Below are positions 32,021-45,397 of a DNA stretch of 64,000 nucleotides, in pieces; within the stretch, counting starts at the first letter, position 1; each line of letters opens with the position of its first letter. Both the position numbers and the translations under genes were made by a program. The stretch is from the NCBI GenBank assembly GCA_905182995.1, contig CAJJDP010000086.1, positions 112,144-176,143 of the forward strand, given 5' to 3'. Source of the stretch: Paramecium octaurelia (lineage: Eukaryota > Ciliophora > Oligohymenophorea > Peniculida > Parameciidae). Under the pieces are notes generated by a model that made no database searches, was not told where the DNA came from, and worked only from the letters and a program-made list of their open reading frames with translations.

Positions 32021-35000
32021 ATGAAATCAACTTTTACGAGGTCTGCTTAGAGAAATCTTGAAGAACAACCAGTTAGTTCTTAATTCAAAGCATCCTCTCA
32101 GTTACATGCTGCTCTCCTTAATGAGTATAAGAGACCTGAAAATTCGTCTATGCCTAAAGTCACACTTACATCCACAGGGAAAGACGCAGTCCGATAAGCT
32201 AGACTCGAAAAAGAAGTCTAAAAATTTGAATATACTTTGCAATCTGAAGTTGCTTCACTGCCTAAACATCCTGCACCGATATATAGAGAACAAACAAAAG
32301 TAAGTTATCAAATTTAATATCAAGTTACTTATTGAAAGGTAAAAGGATAATAGAAGAGAAAAGCATCTGAAGTTTTGTGATGAATTTGAGAAATGGGTCA
32401 ATCGTCTAAATAAAAATTTAGAAGAGGCTTATAAAGATATTAAAAGAGATATTACAGATTTCTTTTCTGAATCAGATCAATAGATAACTAGTTATTATTA
32501 AACACTTACTGATGAAGCTTTGCTAAAAAGGGAAATTGAATTTGTGGAGAGTATCCATTCGACAGTTAATGCGCATAGAGAAAAAAGGGAAACCAAAGTC
32601 AATGCACTTGATAAACGACTAGAAGACTTAGAAAAAGAGAGATTTAGATCCTTAGAACTATTCTGTAATAGGTTCTAAGAAGGTCTAATTGATGTGGCAT
32701 TTCAATTAGAACCAGAAATAACCGCGCATGTGGATGTATGAGCTCTTATTATACACTCAGACTTTCAGAGAAGCGTTTCGAAAGGTTGTGGCAGAGAAGA
32801 AAGCAGATAATTAAATCTATTTTCAAGAGGTCAATAGACAACATCAAGAGACATTCAAATTGTATGACGAGACACAATTTTAGAAAGAATAACAGTGGAG
32901 AGATTTAAAACATTAGCATTACATTGATGAATTTAATATTGATATTTAGAAATTAGAATATGTATATCCTGATGAAAGAACATAATTATATGATAATTTT
33001 AGAAAAACTTAAAAGGAGATATTCAGAGAGAGAAAATAATTACTAGAGAAGCTAAATTCTATTGATATGGCGGCATTAACAAAAACCATTGTTGAAAAGT
33101 GGATAGATGAAACTAAATCATATAATGAATTAGCATCATAAACTATAGATGTTTGTTGTAATAATTTATTAGAAGAGACTAAAAAGACCCATGCCTATTG
33201 TATGTAACGATATGAATTAATCAAATCATAATTATTGTATGCTGGGGCTAAATCAGAAGAAGAATTAAATTAACTATTAGATGAATAATTCCTGCCATAA
33301 GTAAATAGTCTCAATCAATCAGCTAGAGATTTAATGAAATAGGCAATTGATTACTATGAGAGAATTGATTAATAATAGACTGATATACTAACTAATTTTG
33401 GCTAATTTTTTATGAAAATAGCATAGAAGAATGATGAATACAAAACTGAAATGCAATTATTAATGCATAATTATGAAATCCAGAAAGCATAAGCAGCAGA
33501 TAAAAATGATGAAGTGTTAGAGGAACTGACCAAAAAATTGAAAGAAGATAAACAAAAATTAACAGAAGCATTGCATCACCCTCGTTTGGAAGAATGCTTA
33601 GCCTAATGCTATAAGGATTTGGATTTATTCGGAGAAGAATATGAAAGATTTCATTAAGATAATTTGGCTATAGCTAATTAACATCCGAACATAATAAGAA
33701 ATAAGCATTAGACGTTTGAAAAATCAGTGTTAAGCATTTTTGAACTAGTTGATCCGCAAAAGGAATAATTCTTATAGGAGAAATACAGAAAGATAGCTGA
33801 AACCAAAATAAAATACATAATTGCTAAGGAAGAATACAACAAGAAGATAGAAGAAGAGAAGCTAATAGAAGAAGCCAAGAATAAAAAAGGTGGTAAACCT
33901 CCAGCTACCAAACCAAAAGATCCAAAAAAGTATTAATAAGAAAATATCATAGATTTTAATAAGAATTAGAGGACAGAATGAAATAATTATTAAAAGAATA
34001 ACCTCCTTAAGAAGTAGGTAAATATCACAGTGCCTTAGATTAATAATTTGTTTAGTTTAGATCTACTATAGAAATTGCAGAACGTATGTACGTTCCACCT
34101 GATGAAATGGAACAAGTATTAGCTAAAGAGAAGTTAGAGGCTGATGATATTGAATTACATTTGTAATAACAAAATGCTCCAAAGGACCCTAAAGCAAAAC
34201 CTGCAGTTCCTCCTCCTATTGAATTACCTAATTATGTTCCAGAGGAGGATGCTCCTAAGAAAGCGGTCGATTTTGCTGAATAACCTCCTATTAATATATT
34301 AAATTAGGCTGTTTTAGAACAGGATGCAGTAATAACAATTGACTATTTGTCATCATTATTGAATCAAGCGCAATAAAAGTTGTTTGATTACATAGCAAAT
34401 TGTCTTAACCATTAAAATCAATAAGCTAATGAAAGTGACCATGAATTTATAAAATAATCTGAAAATTATAGGGATGAAAAATAGGCTTAAATTCATCCAC
34501 AAAAATAAGAAATCAAAAACACCATATATGATCTAAGAAGTCAATAAATAACTATGCATAAAAAAAGGTGATATTAAATTTTAAATTAATTAGATATGAA
34601 CGATANTATTAGATGAATAATTCCTGCCATAAGTAAATAGTCTCAATCAATCAGCTAGAGATTTAATGAAATAGGCAATTGATTACTATGAGAGAATTGA
34701 TTAATAATAGACTGATATACTAACTAATTTTGGCTAATTTTTTATGAAAATAGCATAGAAGAATGATGAATACAAAACTGAAATGCAATTATTAATGCAT
34801 AATTATGAAATCCAGAAAGCATAAGCAGCAGATAAAAATGATGAAGTGTTAGAGGAACTGACCAAAAAATTGAAAGAAGATAAACAAAAATTAACAGAAG
34901 CATTGCATCACCCTCGTTTGGAAGAATGCTTAGCCTAATGCTATAAGGATTTGGATTTATTCGGAGAAGAATATGAAAGATTTCATTAAGATAATTTGGC

Positions 35001-37945
35001 TATAGCTAATTAACATCCGAACATAATAAGAAATAAGCATTAGACGTTTGAAAAATCAGTGTTAAGCATTTTTGAACTAGTTGATCCGCAAAAGGAATAA
35101 TTCTTATAGGAGAAATACAGAAAGATAGCTGAAACCAAAATAAAATACATAATTGCTAAGGAAGAATACAACAAGAAGATAGAAGAAGAGAAGCTAATAG
35201 AAGAAGCCAAGAATAAAAAAGGTGGTAAACCTCCAGCTACCAAACCAAAAGATCCAAAAAAGTATTAATAAGAAAATATCATAGATTTTAATAAGAATTA
35301 GAGGACAGAATGAAATAATTATTAAAAGAATAACCTCCTTAAGAAGTAGGTAAATATCACAGTGCCTTAGATTAATAATTTGTTTAGTTTAGATCTACTA
35401 TAGAAATTGCAGAACGTATGTACGTTCCACCTGATGAAATGGAACAAGTATTAGCTAAAGAGAAGTTAGAGGCTGATGATATTGAATTACATTTGTAATA
35501 ACAAAATGCTCCAAAGGACCCTAAAGCAAAACCTGCAGTTCCTCCTCCTATTGAATTACCTAATTATGTTCCAGAGGAGGATGCTCCTAAGAAAGCGGTC
35601 GATTTTGCTGAATAACCTCCTATTAATATATTAAATTAGGCTGTTTTAGAACAGGATGCAGTAATAACAATTGACTATTTGTCATCATTATTGAATCAAG
35701 CGCAATAAAAGTTGTTTGATTACATAGCAAATTGTCTTAACCATTAAAATCAATAAGCTAATGAAAGTGACCATGAATTTATAAAATAATCTGAAAATTA
35801 TAGGGATGAAAAATAGGCTTAAATTCATCCACAAAAATAAGAAATCAAAAACACCATATATGATCTAAGAAGTCAATAAATAACTATGCATAAAAAAAGG
35901 TGATATTAAATTTTAAATTAATTAGATATGAACGATATGCAAAGTAATTAGTAGAAAGGATTGATGATCAAACTGAATAAATCAATTTATTATTGGAAAG
36001 TGGATTATTGGATATGAAAGATTACATTTAAGAGTAGCAAACTCTTAAAAACAATTTACAATCAGCAACTACTTTAGCCAAATTATAAGGAATTCAAAAT
36101 ACTGTTAAAGAGAACTATTTCAAATTTGGAGAAAGTAAATAATTGATTTATCGTAGAAATAAATGATTTGGAATAAAAATTAAGTTATTTGGCAAATTAA
36201 GAATTGGATGTGTTATTGCAAAAAAATAAAGACTTTATGAGAGATTGCAAGCCAAATGAATATTTTAAAGAAGAATTAGAATGGTATCAATAAATGATGG
36301 ATGAACATAACGCTACAATTGTTAAGCATAAAGAGAAGAGAACATAAAGATTAGAAGAAATTAAGAAGGTGTTAACAGCCAAAAGATAAGAATAATTGGA
36401 TAAGTTTGAATAAGAATACATTGTCGCTGTTGAAGATTTAGCAGCTAAGGATGGAACTGGAAAGAAGTATGGAAGACCTAAAAGAATAGCTTAAGAAAAA
36501 TTAAGAACAGAAATGACTAAATGTGAAAAGGCATAAGAATGCATTAATTTGAAAATACAAGAATTGAAGGATCATTATGATTTATTCAAAAAAAAATAAG
36601 GTGACTATTTTGCTAATCTTGACCCTTCATTTTCAATTAAAATTAGAAAAATATTAAGTGGAGCATTGGTTTGTATCAAAAGGTATGCAACTCACATCGA
36701 AGCACTTAAACCAGATAATAAAGTTATAGATATGCCAAGGAGCACATGGAAGGAAAATAAATTTGATACTATTTTAGAGAACGAAGAGTAATAAGAAGAT
36801 AAAAAAATAATTGAAAATGATTTAGAAAGTATGGGACCATTATTTTATACCGAAAAGAAACTATAGGAAAGTTTAATTGAGATTGAAAAAATAATTAAAG
36901 AAGAAGCAATTAAAATTTACTCTGATAAATAGAAATTCTTAACAGGAGCTGATAAAATCCCAGATTATCTTAGAGCTTATATTGAGAATATGTAAAGGAA
37001 TATGAACGAATTCAGAATATAATCTATTAGAGAACTCAGAAATGCATGTGAAGAATTATCAGAAATGTCTCCAAAGCTTAGTGAAATGATTTTATTCTCA
37101 AATCATTAAAGATGGATTTTCACTTTGTAAATGATTAACTCGAATTTATGGAATGAATTACAATAAGAATAGAGAAAATAAGAGAATATTAAAAAGACTC
37201 ATTAGAAATAACTAAGACCTAATTTAGGAAATCCATAATTAAAAGACGAATTAGATGATCTTAAATCAAGAGAATCAAAAAGACTTTCTGATTTTTTGGA
37301 ATTATTATCAAAATATTAAGTAACTCTTTTTGATGAGAATTTTAATTTAGGAGATAAATATTTGAAAGCTGCAAGTTAAAATTTTGAATTTCTTTTGCTT
37401 ATTTATGATTCGCTATTGTTATTCGAGGATTTTATTAAATTACCTGGAGATGAATAAATACAAAAGAAGCATTAGAATTTAAAAGTTTCTTTGAGATAGA
37501 AGTAAAATGGTTAAATCATAGATACAAATTCAGAAAGATCTCTAAGTAAAACGTGGGAAGGTGTTTAATTGGAAATGTTTACGATAGGGGATAGAATTAT
37601 TCAATATAATTGGCAAATCAATTAAGTAATAAAGGTAGATCCAAAGGATGCAAAAAATAAAGCTCCAGAAGTTAAGAAACCTGCTGCAGGAGGAAAGCAA
37701 TAGGAAATTGAAAAACCCGTTTAGACTACTACAACGTATTCTATATATAAAATAACTTTAGGCCATTAAAATCATTTAAAACTTTCAGATAGATATCAGC
37801 CAAACATGAGTTCTTTAAATCAATAAATGAATTTGTAATAGAATATAAGAGATAAGTTGATTATACAAAAGACTAAATAAAATTACTTAGCGAAAGAGAG
37901 TTAAAGTTCCAATTCAAATGGGAATAAAGCATTGCTTCTTTGTGA
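32021..37945 (+). CDS. CCDC180-like giant coiled-coil protein (split by an N and an assembly duplication)
   Basis: Taking 32021..34605 plus 35938..37945, the spliced frame is about 1,481 residues, similar to CCDC180 (about 1,650 in human). Introns: 32300..32324, 32736..32760, 33930..33952, 34568..34593, 36135..36156, 37736..37761. Nearly all helical; the N-terminal block REKHLKFCDEFEKWVNRLN ... FCNRFQEGLIDVAFQLEPEI resembles the DUF4455 half of CCDC180 and the C-terminal block the DUF4456 half; a P/K-rich linker (APKDPKAKPAVPPP) lies in between. CCDC180 is a flagellar protein of unknown mechanism. The end was fixed by the last intron, giving YTKDQIKLLSERELKFQF then TGA. The name is tentative. 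Confidence 0.5.
33275..35937. repeat. Two apparently identical 1,331-bp copies around a single N (assembly duplication)
   Basis: 33275..34605 equals 34607..35937, offset 1,332, with the N at 34606, entirely inside the CCDC180-like gene. Read literally the gene would be broken at the N; collapsed, it is intact. Confidence 0.9.
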
Positions 37946-37970
37946 TATTAATATAATTTATATATATTTT

Positions 37971-39285
37971 ATGATATTTCCAACTGAGCCTTACATTAAG
38001 AAGAAGTTTTTCTACAAGAATATGTTGGCAGACAATTCTAAGATAGACTTCCTTAATTAATATAAGGTTTTGCAGTAAATGAAAGACAATCACAGTAGTA
38101 AAAATAAACAACACATTCACACTTAAGTTACACAGGCAAGTCTATACAAGCCCATGTTTAGTATTCATTCGCCACAATCATCGCAAACAATAAATAAATC
38201 AGAAAGACCAGGATTTAGTTCAGTTAGGCGATTTCATACTCACAATTCTTAATAAACTATTTTAAGCAAACCTGTCCTTGAAACTCCTTAAATCGAAAGC
38301 AGAAAAGAAAGGAGAGCCCCATTGCATAAGAGAAAACTTGTATTGAAATAGACATCTTTGGATATTATAGAATACTTGGAATTTTTGAAGTCTCAAAAGA
38401 AATCTAATAATTCTATAAAATATTCAGATTTACTTAAAGAAGACACTCAGGTTGTCACAATGAATTAATAGAAATAGCAAAATTATAAGAAACTAAAGGA
38501 AGAATAGAGGAATTATTTGCAATTATTATATTAATGGTAAATCACATCCATAATCTTCTAGCACAAATATAGTTTCTCGTATTTAAGATGACAATAAGTT
38601 CTAGGATATTGTTAATTCGTGTACTCATCAATATCCTAATCTAAAACATACTATCGATTAGTTGATGCAAGATATCGAAGTTGCTTCACAGATCTATACA
38701 AGTCTAACTTAATTAGGAGCCATTCTTGGTAGAATCACTGGAGTTGATCATAAAATATTTTATTTGATGTTTAGACCTAAAGGGGAATACCCAGAATCAA
38801 ATTAACATTATTCTGTTGATGAAGATCTCTGCAGAAACTATAAGTTTATAAAACCAACCAAATACGATATCTATTATAGAATTTTTGGGGCAGGTGATTT
38901 ACCTTTAGAATTTTAGGATTAATTAGGTGAATCTGCTCCTTAAATTAAAAGGCATAAAATACGACATTCTGAATATTAATTTGCTTAATAAAATTAAGAG
39001 GCTCTCCCTTCTATTGATTATGATTTTGTTAAGAAAATATCATACTATCAAAAGAATTTGTAATTATTTTTAAAACAGAAATCAGGAGATATTTTATCTA
39101 ATCTCAGATAATTTATGATGGATGAAGAGATTAAAAATGGGACTCTCCTTAGACACACCATACTTTCGAAATTAATAGATTCTGAAAATTAAATTGGCCA
39201 TTTTCCATTAGTAACTAGATAAAATAGATATTTATTCGAAAAGTTTGAATACGATCAAAAAATTCTTAATAAATAAAAAAACTGA
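37971..39285 (+). CDS. Unknown protein of about 429 residues
   Basis: One intron, 38537..38561 (25 nt), joins a basic, low-complexity N-terminal third (SIHSPQSSQTINKSERPGF, APLHKRKLVLKQTSLDII) to a more ordered C-terminus (GAILGRITGVDHKIFYLMF, KYDIYYRIFGAGDLPLEF). No family recognised. It starts 25 bp after the preceding stop. The first ATG is used; a second in-frame ATG lies at 38023. Confidence 0.6.
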
Positions 39286-39574
39286 AGGACTTTCAATATA
39301 TTTAAGTTTATTATTTATATTATAAATATATTTATAATAAAATTAATGAATTGTCTTACTTGTCATTTGAAAAGCAATACAATGTTTCTAATTATATAAC
39401 AATTTATTTATTAAAGTTATGGCTATTAAGCTTTATTTTAATAACTCTAAACTGAAAAATTTGAACCTTTCATTTTAACAATAAGAATTTAAATAATTCA
39501 ATAGCATAGCAATTAATGATTTGAATATACTATTATATCTTTGCAATTAATAATAATTAAATTTTTACATTCCA

Positions 39575-42149
39575 ATGAACTAAAGACTAGAATCCTTTGG
39601 GCTTTAATCTGGTTAAATTGAATGCCAATTCGATGATAATTATAGACCTTTTAATAAAACTCCTTCGTGCTCACCTTTGCCTTAAAATGAGGCAGAATAG
39701 TTTGAGGATTTAAACTTTTCTATTTTGTCAAATACCAATTTTCAAGTTGATGGTATTAAAAGCGCAAAATAAAAATCGAAAATTTAGTAGATAAAAATCT
39801 AATCAAACTTATTTGAAGTTCTGAAAGTTGATAAATTAGTAGCACTTTTTAAGGAAAAAATAATGTTGAAAGCCCATGTTTTGAGTTAATCTAAAAGGGA
39901 ATTGATTAAAAAAATTATTAATGAAAAGTATGTATAACAAAGAGAATCAAATGCTTAGCATGATTTCCCTACGCATTGCTCAAAAATAAGTCATCAACTT
40001 TTTGATTCAGGTAATGTTTTCCTATAAATTTGGTCTTATATAAAGACTATCATTTTACTAGTCCTATTATGGGTTTATCCTTTTCTTTGGAGTTTTAGAA
40101 TTGATAGTCAATACCATCCACTTACTATTGTATTTATTCTTTTGGATATCATCTTAAAATTAAATACTTAGTTAGTATTTTAGGGAAATGTATAATATTA
40201 CATAATTTAATTAGGTAATTAATTCGAGATCTGAGATACTGTCATTTTATTTCAGATCTTAATTACTATTTGACACTCTTATCATAATTTCTGTTATTAC
40301 TATAAGTTAAACAATTTCAGGAAATCAAAAAGTATAAATAGTGGAGATCATTTTTGTGTTCATCTTTTCCTTTTTGATTTACAGAAAATTTACTGAAGAA
40401 ATAGCTAAGATTAATCAATCAACTTAGTTTAATAAACTATTTCGAGAATATTTTAATTTATTCTAATTGCTTATATTGATAATTTATTTTATTCATATTT
40501 TAGCATGTATTTGGAATTATGCAGGTCATGAATCCTAAGAATATTTTGAAAACAGTTGGATTGTGTAAGCAAACATTTTGAACGAAGCAATAGAAATTCA
40601 ATATTTATATTCATATTATTGGGCTGCTGCCACAACTATAACTGTTGGATATGGAGATATATCTCCTAAGAATCCAATCGAAATACTAACTTGCATATTT
40701 TCAATGCTGTTATCTAGCTTTATCTTTGCATACTCTATTAATTCAATAGGAAATATATTATATAATATAAATCTTCAATAATCACAGTTTATGTAATTAT
40801 ATTATTGTAAGTTTTAGTCAAAGCATACGTGCTATTTCAGCTTATATGAACTAATATCACATTCCAAATTAATTATAGAATAGAATTAGAAGTTATTTGT
40901 AATACTCTAATTAAGAATAATCAGATATTGATTAAGAATATAAAGAAGTGATTGAAAACAAATTATCACAATAATTAAAAGAAGAATTGAAATTCACAGT
41001 CTTTAAATACATTTTATAAAAAAGTAAGATTTTACTGAACAATTTCTCAGAAGAATCTTTGAAATAAGCATCGCAAAAATTGATTTCACGTAGGTATTGT
41101 CCTGAGGAATTAATTTTTATTTAAAATATCCAGGATGACAATTCCTTATACATGATTGATTCAGGTAAGGTTTAATTGATTGACACAAAGTCAGATACTG
41201 TTATTTGTACATTAACTAATGGATAGTTTTTCGGTGAAAATTCTTTCTATACTCTAAATCCAAGGAAATGCAGTGCAAAAAGCATTGGATTCACTAAAAT
41301 ATTCAGTATCAATAGAGATGACTTTTTGTAAGTATTATCTAAAACAGATCTTTAGAAATTTCATAACATTAAAGACAGAATACTATAAAATTTATCAATA
41401 GATGGAATGCTGTGTTATCTCTGCAATAAAGATGATCACATTTTATTTGATTGTAAATACCTGAATTATAAACCTGATATCTAAAAACTCATTTTACTTT
41501 ATAATAAATCTATGCAAAATAGAACTATCAATGTTAAAAGAGACCGTTAAAAATTCAATTCGCTTAAAATAAAAACAGTATTATATTCTAAATATAGAAG
41601 ATTATTTAAGATAATCAAAAGGCATACATTAGCGATTTATAGTAGGATGAATAACTATCCGAATAAGATGAAACTAACAAAAACTCAATATCCTAACTAT
41701 AGCCAAGTCTTGATACACCATCCCAAGAATTGACAAATTAATCGCCTATCAACTTAGATGGATTCCCCACCAAAAATTCTATTTATAAAATAGTTCATCC
41801 CAAAGGAAATGAGTCTAAATAAGTTGCTATACCGAATAGTAATAGCGTCATGAATTTAGAACCCTCAATAAAAGAAATCCAACTTAAATCAAACCTTAAA
41901 ATTGAAAGAGAGAAATCATAGAAATTTACAAAAACATGGAAATCTTAATTCATTACATCATTAAATAATGCAAATTTTGAAGATCTAATTGAGTTTGAAA
42001 AACATTAAGAATTTCAGCATTATTTTCCTCACAACAATATTACAGAAATTATCATTCAATATAATAAAATTGGAAAATCCTTGAGAAGACTTTCTCGGAA
42101 ATCATAACGATCTGTTTTTAAGAATCCTATGAAAAAAAAAAGTTAATGA
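39575..42149 (+). CDS. Voltage/cyclic-nucleotide-type K+ channel with CCHC zinc knuckle
   Basis: About 834 residues; introns 40190..40214, 40793..40817 and 41578..41597 (25, 25, 20 nt). Cytosolic N-terminus of about 145 residues, then S1 (IWSYIKTIILLVLLWVYPF) through S6, pore AAATTITVGYGDISP with the K+ signature TVGYGD, a C-linker (SIRAISAYMNQYHIPNQL) and a cyclic-nucleotide-binding fold (LISRRYCPEELIFIQN, TNGQFFGENSFYT). Right after it comes C-YL-C-NKDD-H-ILFD-C, an exact C-x2-C-x4-H-x4-C zinc knuckle. The tail is hydrophilic and basic at its end (KSLRRLSRKSQRSVFKN). I could not see the full CNBD phosphate cassette Arg, so ligand binding is open. The last 110 bases run up to the convergent lipocalin gene. 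Confidence 0.85.
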
Positions 42150-42239
42150 AAATATTCAATTAATTAACATTTTTTATTTAATTTTAGGAATAATCTAAGA
42201 ATTTAAATCTTGATTTATATAATACAAAAATCAATTATT

Positions 42240-42803
42240 TCATTGATTATTACTATATGGAACACATCCAGTCCATGGTCTAGCAACATACGAATTGAAA
42301 CGTCCATCGAATTACAAAGTATTTGTTACTGTGTTTTGGACTTATGTTGCATATAACAAGTTGTACTCAACTGGATCTCTTGCTAAAACCCACATGAAGA
42401 ATTTTGATGGTTCACTAACGATTGCCCATTGATATTATTCATTTTTAACTGGGCCTAATTAGACAATCCAATAATCAGCATATTCAAAAGGTGCTCCTTC
42501 CAAATGAACTTTCAGTTAACCTGGTTATTCTGGATTTGGAATATAAGCATAGCCTGTAATTTCTTTGACTTCACCTGAGGGTGATCCATATCTTTCCATA
42601 TTTAAGACACTCAAATTTCCATCTGATTAAAGACCATATGTTGCTCTAGTGCAAAATGCATCCTTTTCAAATGTAAAATGAACCCAAGGACTGCTGGCTA
42701 CTTCATACCAGTTACCTAAGTATTAAGTGACATTAAGAGTTTAAACGCTCTATAATTAGGCAGATGCTAATCCAAGAAGTATAACTAAAAATAGTTTGTT
42801 CAT
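42240..42803 (-). CDS. Secreted lipocalin (Blc/ApoD-like)
   Basis: 187 residues, no intron. Signal peptide MNKLFLVILLGLASA, then the lipocalin first motif YLGNWYEVASSP (GxW), CTRATYGL, a DYWIVQLGP strand and a late Trp-Thr-Gly-Cys, with two cysteines (CTRATYG and GCVPYS) placed to form the family disulfide. Lipocalins of this branch bind small hydrophobic ligands; the Blc/ApoD branch handles fatty acids and lysolipids. The acidic QDG.FNSYVARPWTG end is intact. A decayed relative lies directly upstream on the same strand. Confidence 0.85.
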
Positions 42804-42949
42804 TTATTAATGAAAGATCAAGAATTATATTCTGCATTTATTTCATAAAATAAGAATAAAGTATTTCTTAAATAATAATGCGTCACTCATTGATAAGTAA
42901 ATATTAATTATTATCTTATCATCAATAAGAGACTGAAATTGATATATCT

Positions 42950-43385
42950 ATATATATATTTTTAAGTTTTTGAAGAACGAGTTGTATACTATTCTGTACT
43001 TTAATTCGAACAAGACAGATGATCTAAAGAAGCCTAATACAATTTTATACTAATCATTGCCAATCAACAAAAATTTCTGCGAATAATAGTATTTTTAGTT
43101 GAACAATTAAGTATTAGCACTCTTATCTTATGAAATTCTTTGTAATTTTTTAAAATTTCAGATCATACAACTCCTCACTTCTGTGTACTTTGATTAAATT
43201 CCAGATATAAGAAAATGAACCTTATCTCAGTATCTTAGGAAATAAAATATTGCCATTTACATAAATAATATTTAAGACATTTGACTTACAAGTTACCACC
43301 AGTATGCTAATGCCCATTGAAAATTTAGAGTTAAATTGTCTTAAATAATACAAAATAATATTATCACGAAAAGTAAAATAGTCAT
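42950..43385 (-). pseudogene. Decayed lipocalin copy, tandem to the intact gene
   Basis: From 43385 a frame MTILLFVIILFCIIQDN reads as a signal peptide followed by LTLNFQWALAYWWQL, which lines up with TLNVTQYLGNWYEV of the neighbouring lipocalin. Later pieces in shifted frames keep the order of the family: QYLIVQL (for DYWIVQLG), LAMISIKL (for WAIVSEPS) and GFFRSSVLFELKYRIVYN (for KFFMWVLARDPVEYNLLY). At least three frame changes and stops separate them, and the GxW motif and cysteines are gone. The similarity is low and found by eye. Confidence 0.4.
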
Positions 43386-43772
43386 ACGCTTCTATTTATT
43401 AATTCTGTTAATCTTATAGTTTCTTTGTTATCATTCTTTTTATGACCTAATATATTGTTTCTAATTTATTAAACATAAATATATATCTATTTCCTTTAAT
43501 TTATCTCCAAATCCTTTTTAAGAGCTGTCTTTCTTGAATCTAAAGATTTATAGTTGTGTATACTACATTTTTCATTGAACTAAATTCAATGCCAGTATTA
43601 TATTCATGGAATTTACTAATTTTTTAGGGTAACAATCTACCGAATTAGAATTTGAGTTAGCTTTATTGGAACTCGTTTTCTCACTCTTTCACAGTTCTTT
43701 AAGAGCATATACTAATTCCTTTTATTAGCTAAAAATAAATGCTTTATCCCAAAAATATTTTTAACTTTTCAT
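43382..43772 (-). CDS. Small unknown protein, N-terminal extent uncertain
   Basis: From ATG 43770..43772 (MKSQKYFWDKAFIFSQQKEL) two introns, 27 nt and an unusually long 37 nt, lead to a lysine-rich helix (SLDSRKTALKKDLEINQ) and the end KKNDNKETIRLTELINRSV. The stop TGA 43382..43384 overlaps the ATG of the lipocalin relic. A coding-like segment MLILDVIFNQITKSKEELD begins at 44021 on the same strand and could be a first exon, but I could not join it without crossing TGA codons. No family recognised. Confidence 0.4.
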
Positions 43773-44078
43773 ACAATTATCTATAAATCAAATTCAATAA
43801 CTAGAATGGAGTCTAGATCAATTATAAGAGAATTCAATATATGAAAGTCTGGTTATAGAAACACAATCAGAGATAGTAAATTTTATGTTTAGAGATATTG
43901 ATTCTATGTTCTTCTTCTCAATTCAGTAGAATTTACTCCATTAAGAAATGCGTTCTCTCAGATAATCAAGTTCTTCTTTTGATTTAGTAATCTGATTAAA
44001 AATTACATCTAGAATCAACATAATTTTTATTGAAATTTGAAATTAATGTTATTAATATGAATTTTTGTAAAAATTAAT

Positions 44079-45386
44079 TCAATTTATAAAATATTGACTT
44101 GATACTTAAATATCGTATGGAATATTTTGTTCGACATAGGCCATTTCAATATGATTGTCTACAATGTAAGTATGGAAATCCCAGAATCTTTCAGCTGCAA
44201 GTAAATATAATAAATAATGAACTACCTTATTTTTTGTTATTTTTCATTCTATATTTATGAAATGCTTATAAGGCCATCTAGCCAAAATGATTTTAATAAA
44301 GCTTAAGTGATACAAGCATATCATTTGTTTCTAATGATTCTGCTATCATCTTTAAACCGTTGTCATCGATATCATTTCTAACCATATCTAGATGTATTAA
44401 TGTTCTCTAAGATTCAATCAATATATTTACATTTTTGCTTAAAGCCTATGCAATTGCTTTTGCTCCATAATGTCCTGTTCTATTTGATGTTAATATAAGA
44501 CTCTCTAAAACACAATATTCGCCACACAAATATTTAGCAATAGCCTCACAACCTTTAAATGAAATTCGATTTGCTGTTAAGTCCAAAACTCTTAATTTAT
44601 TGTTTTCTAATAAATGCTCTGTGATAATGTAGATGGCATCACAAGTAAAATTATGTTTTTACAGAGATATTTTTTCCAATCCTCTATTCGAATGAAACAT
44701 TTTGCCAAAATGTATCGCTGTCTCTTATCCAATAGAATGATACACTGGATTATCCAAATTTAATATTTATAATGAATTATTCTTCCAATTCAAGATAGAT
44801 GTAATTGCCTTAGGAACTAAATAAATTTGTTACAATAACGCCATCATGATCTATTCCATTATTGGCTAAATTTAACTCTAAAATTGTTTTATTATTAAAT
44901 AACATCTCAACAATAGACATTGCACCTTTGGTTTATAAATTATTAAAGTTCAGATTCAAATGAGTCAATGTTTAGATATCCTTAATACCTTCAGCAATCA
45001 AATCGCCTCCTTCCACTCCAATTTTATTACTCTATAAGTTCAGACTTTCCAATGAATTACATCCTTATTTAATTTAATGAAAATTGTGTACCTGATAAAA
45101 AATTTGATAATTCTTGAACTCCAACATTAGTTATCTCATTAAAAGATAGGTCAATATGTTTTATATATTCCTTGTAATTTTGAAGACAGGAAAGCAATAA
45201 AATTAAATCTTAATCTAGCATTCTATGATTGAAATTGAGTTTGTAGTTTCCTCTAAAAATTATGTTAATATCATTGGATTTAGTTTAATAAGTTCGAACT
45301 ATTGCTTCATTTACAGGTTTTGAAAATTCAGAGCATTATCTTTTGTAATCAGTTGCAATTTTAGGTCTAATAATTGCCCAATCCAT
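44079..45386 (-). CDS. RNI-like leucine-rich-repeat protein
   Basis: About 407 residues, introns 45064..45091, 44809..44833 and 44195..44225 (28, 25, 31 nt). LRRs of the ribonuclease-inhibitor type follow each other: YIKHIDLSFNEITNVGVQEL, SLESLNLQSNKIGVEGGDLI, TLTHLNLNFNNLQTKGAM, ILELNLANNGIDHDGV, LRVLDLTANRISFKGCEAI and TLIHLDMVRNDIDDNGLKM. Proteins of this type in ciliates are often axonemal or signalling scaffolds; no extra domain shows. Divergent from the small gene at 45398 with only 11 bp between the two ATGs. Confidence 0.75.
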
Positions 45387-45397
45387 TATTTTAATTA

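Noticed and set aside
39286-39574. Search for a gene in the 289-bp spacer before the K+ channel
   Set aside because: No frame on either strand has a start and protein-like composition.
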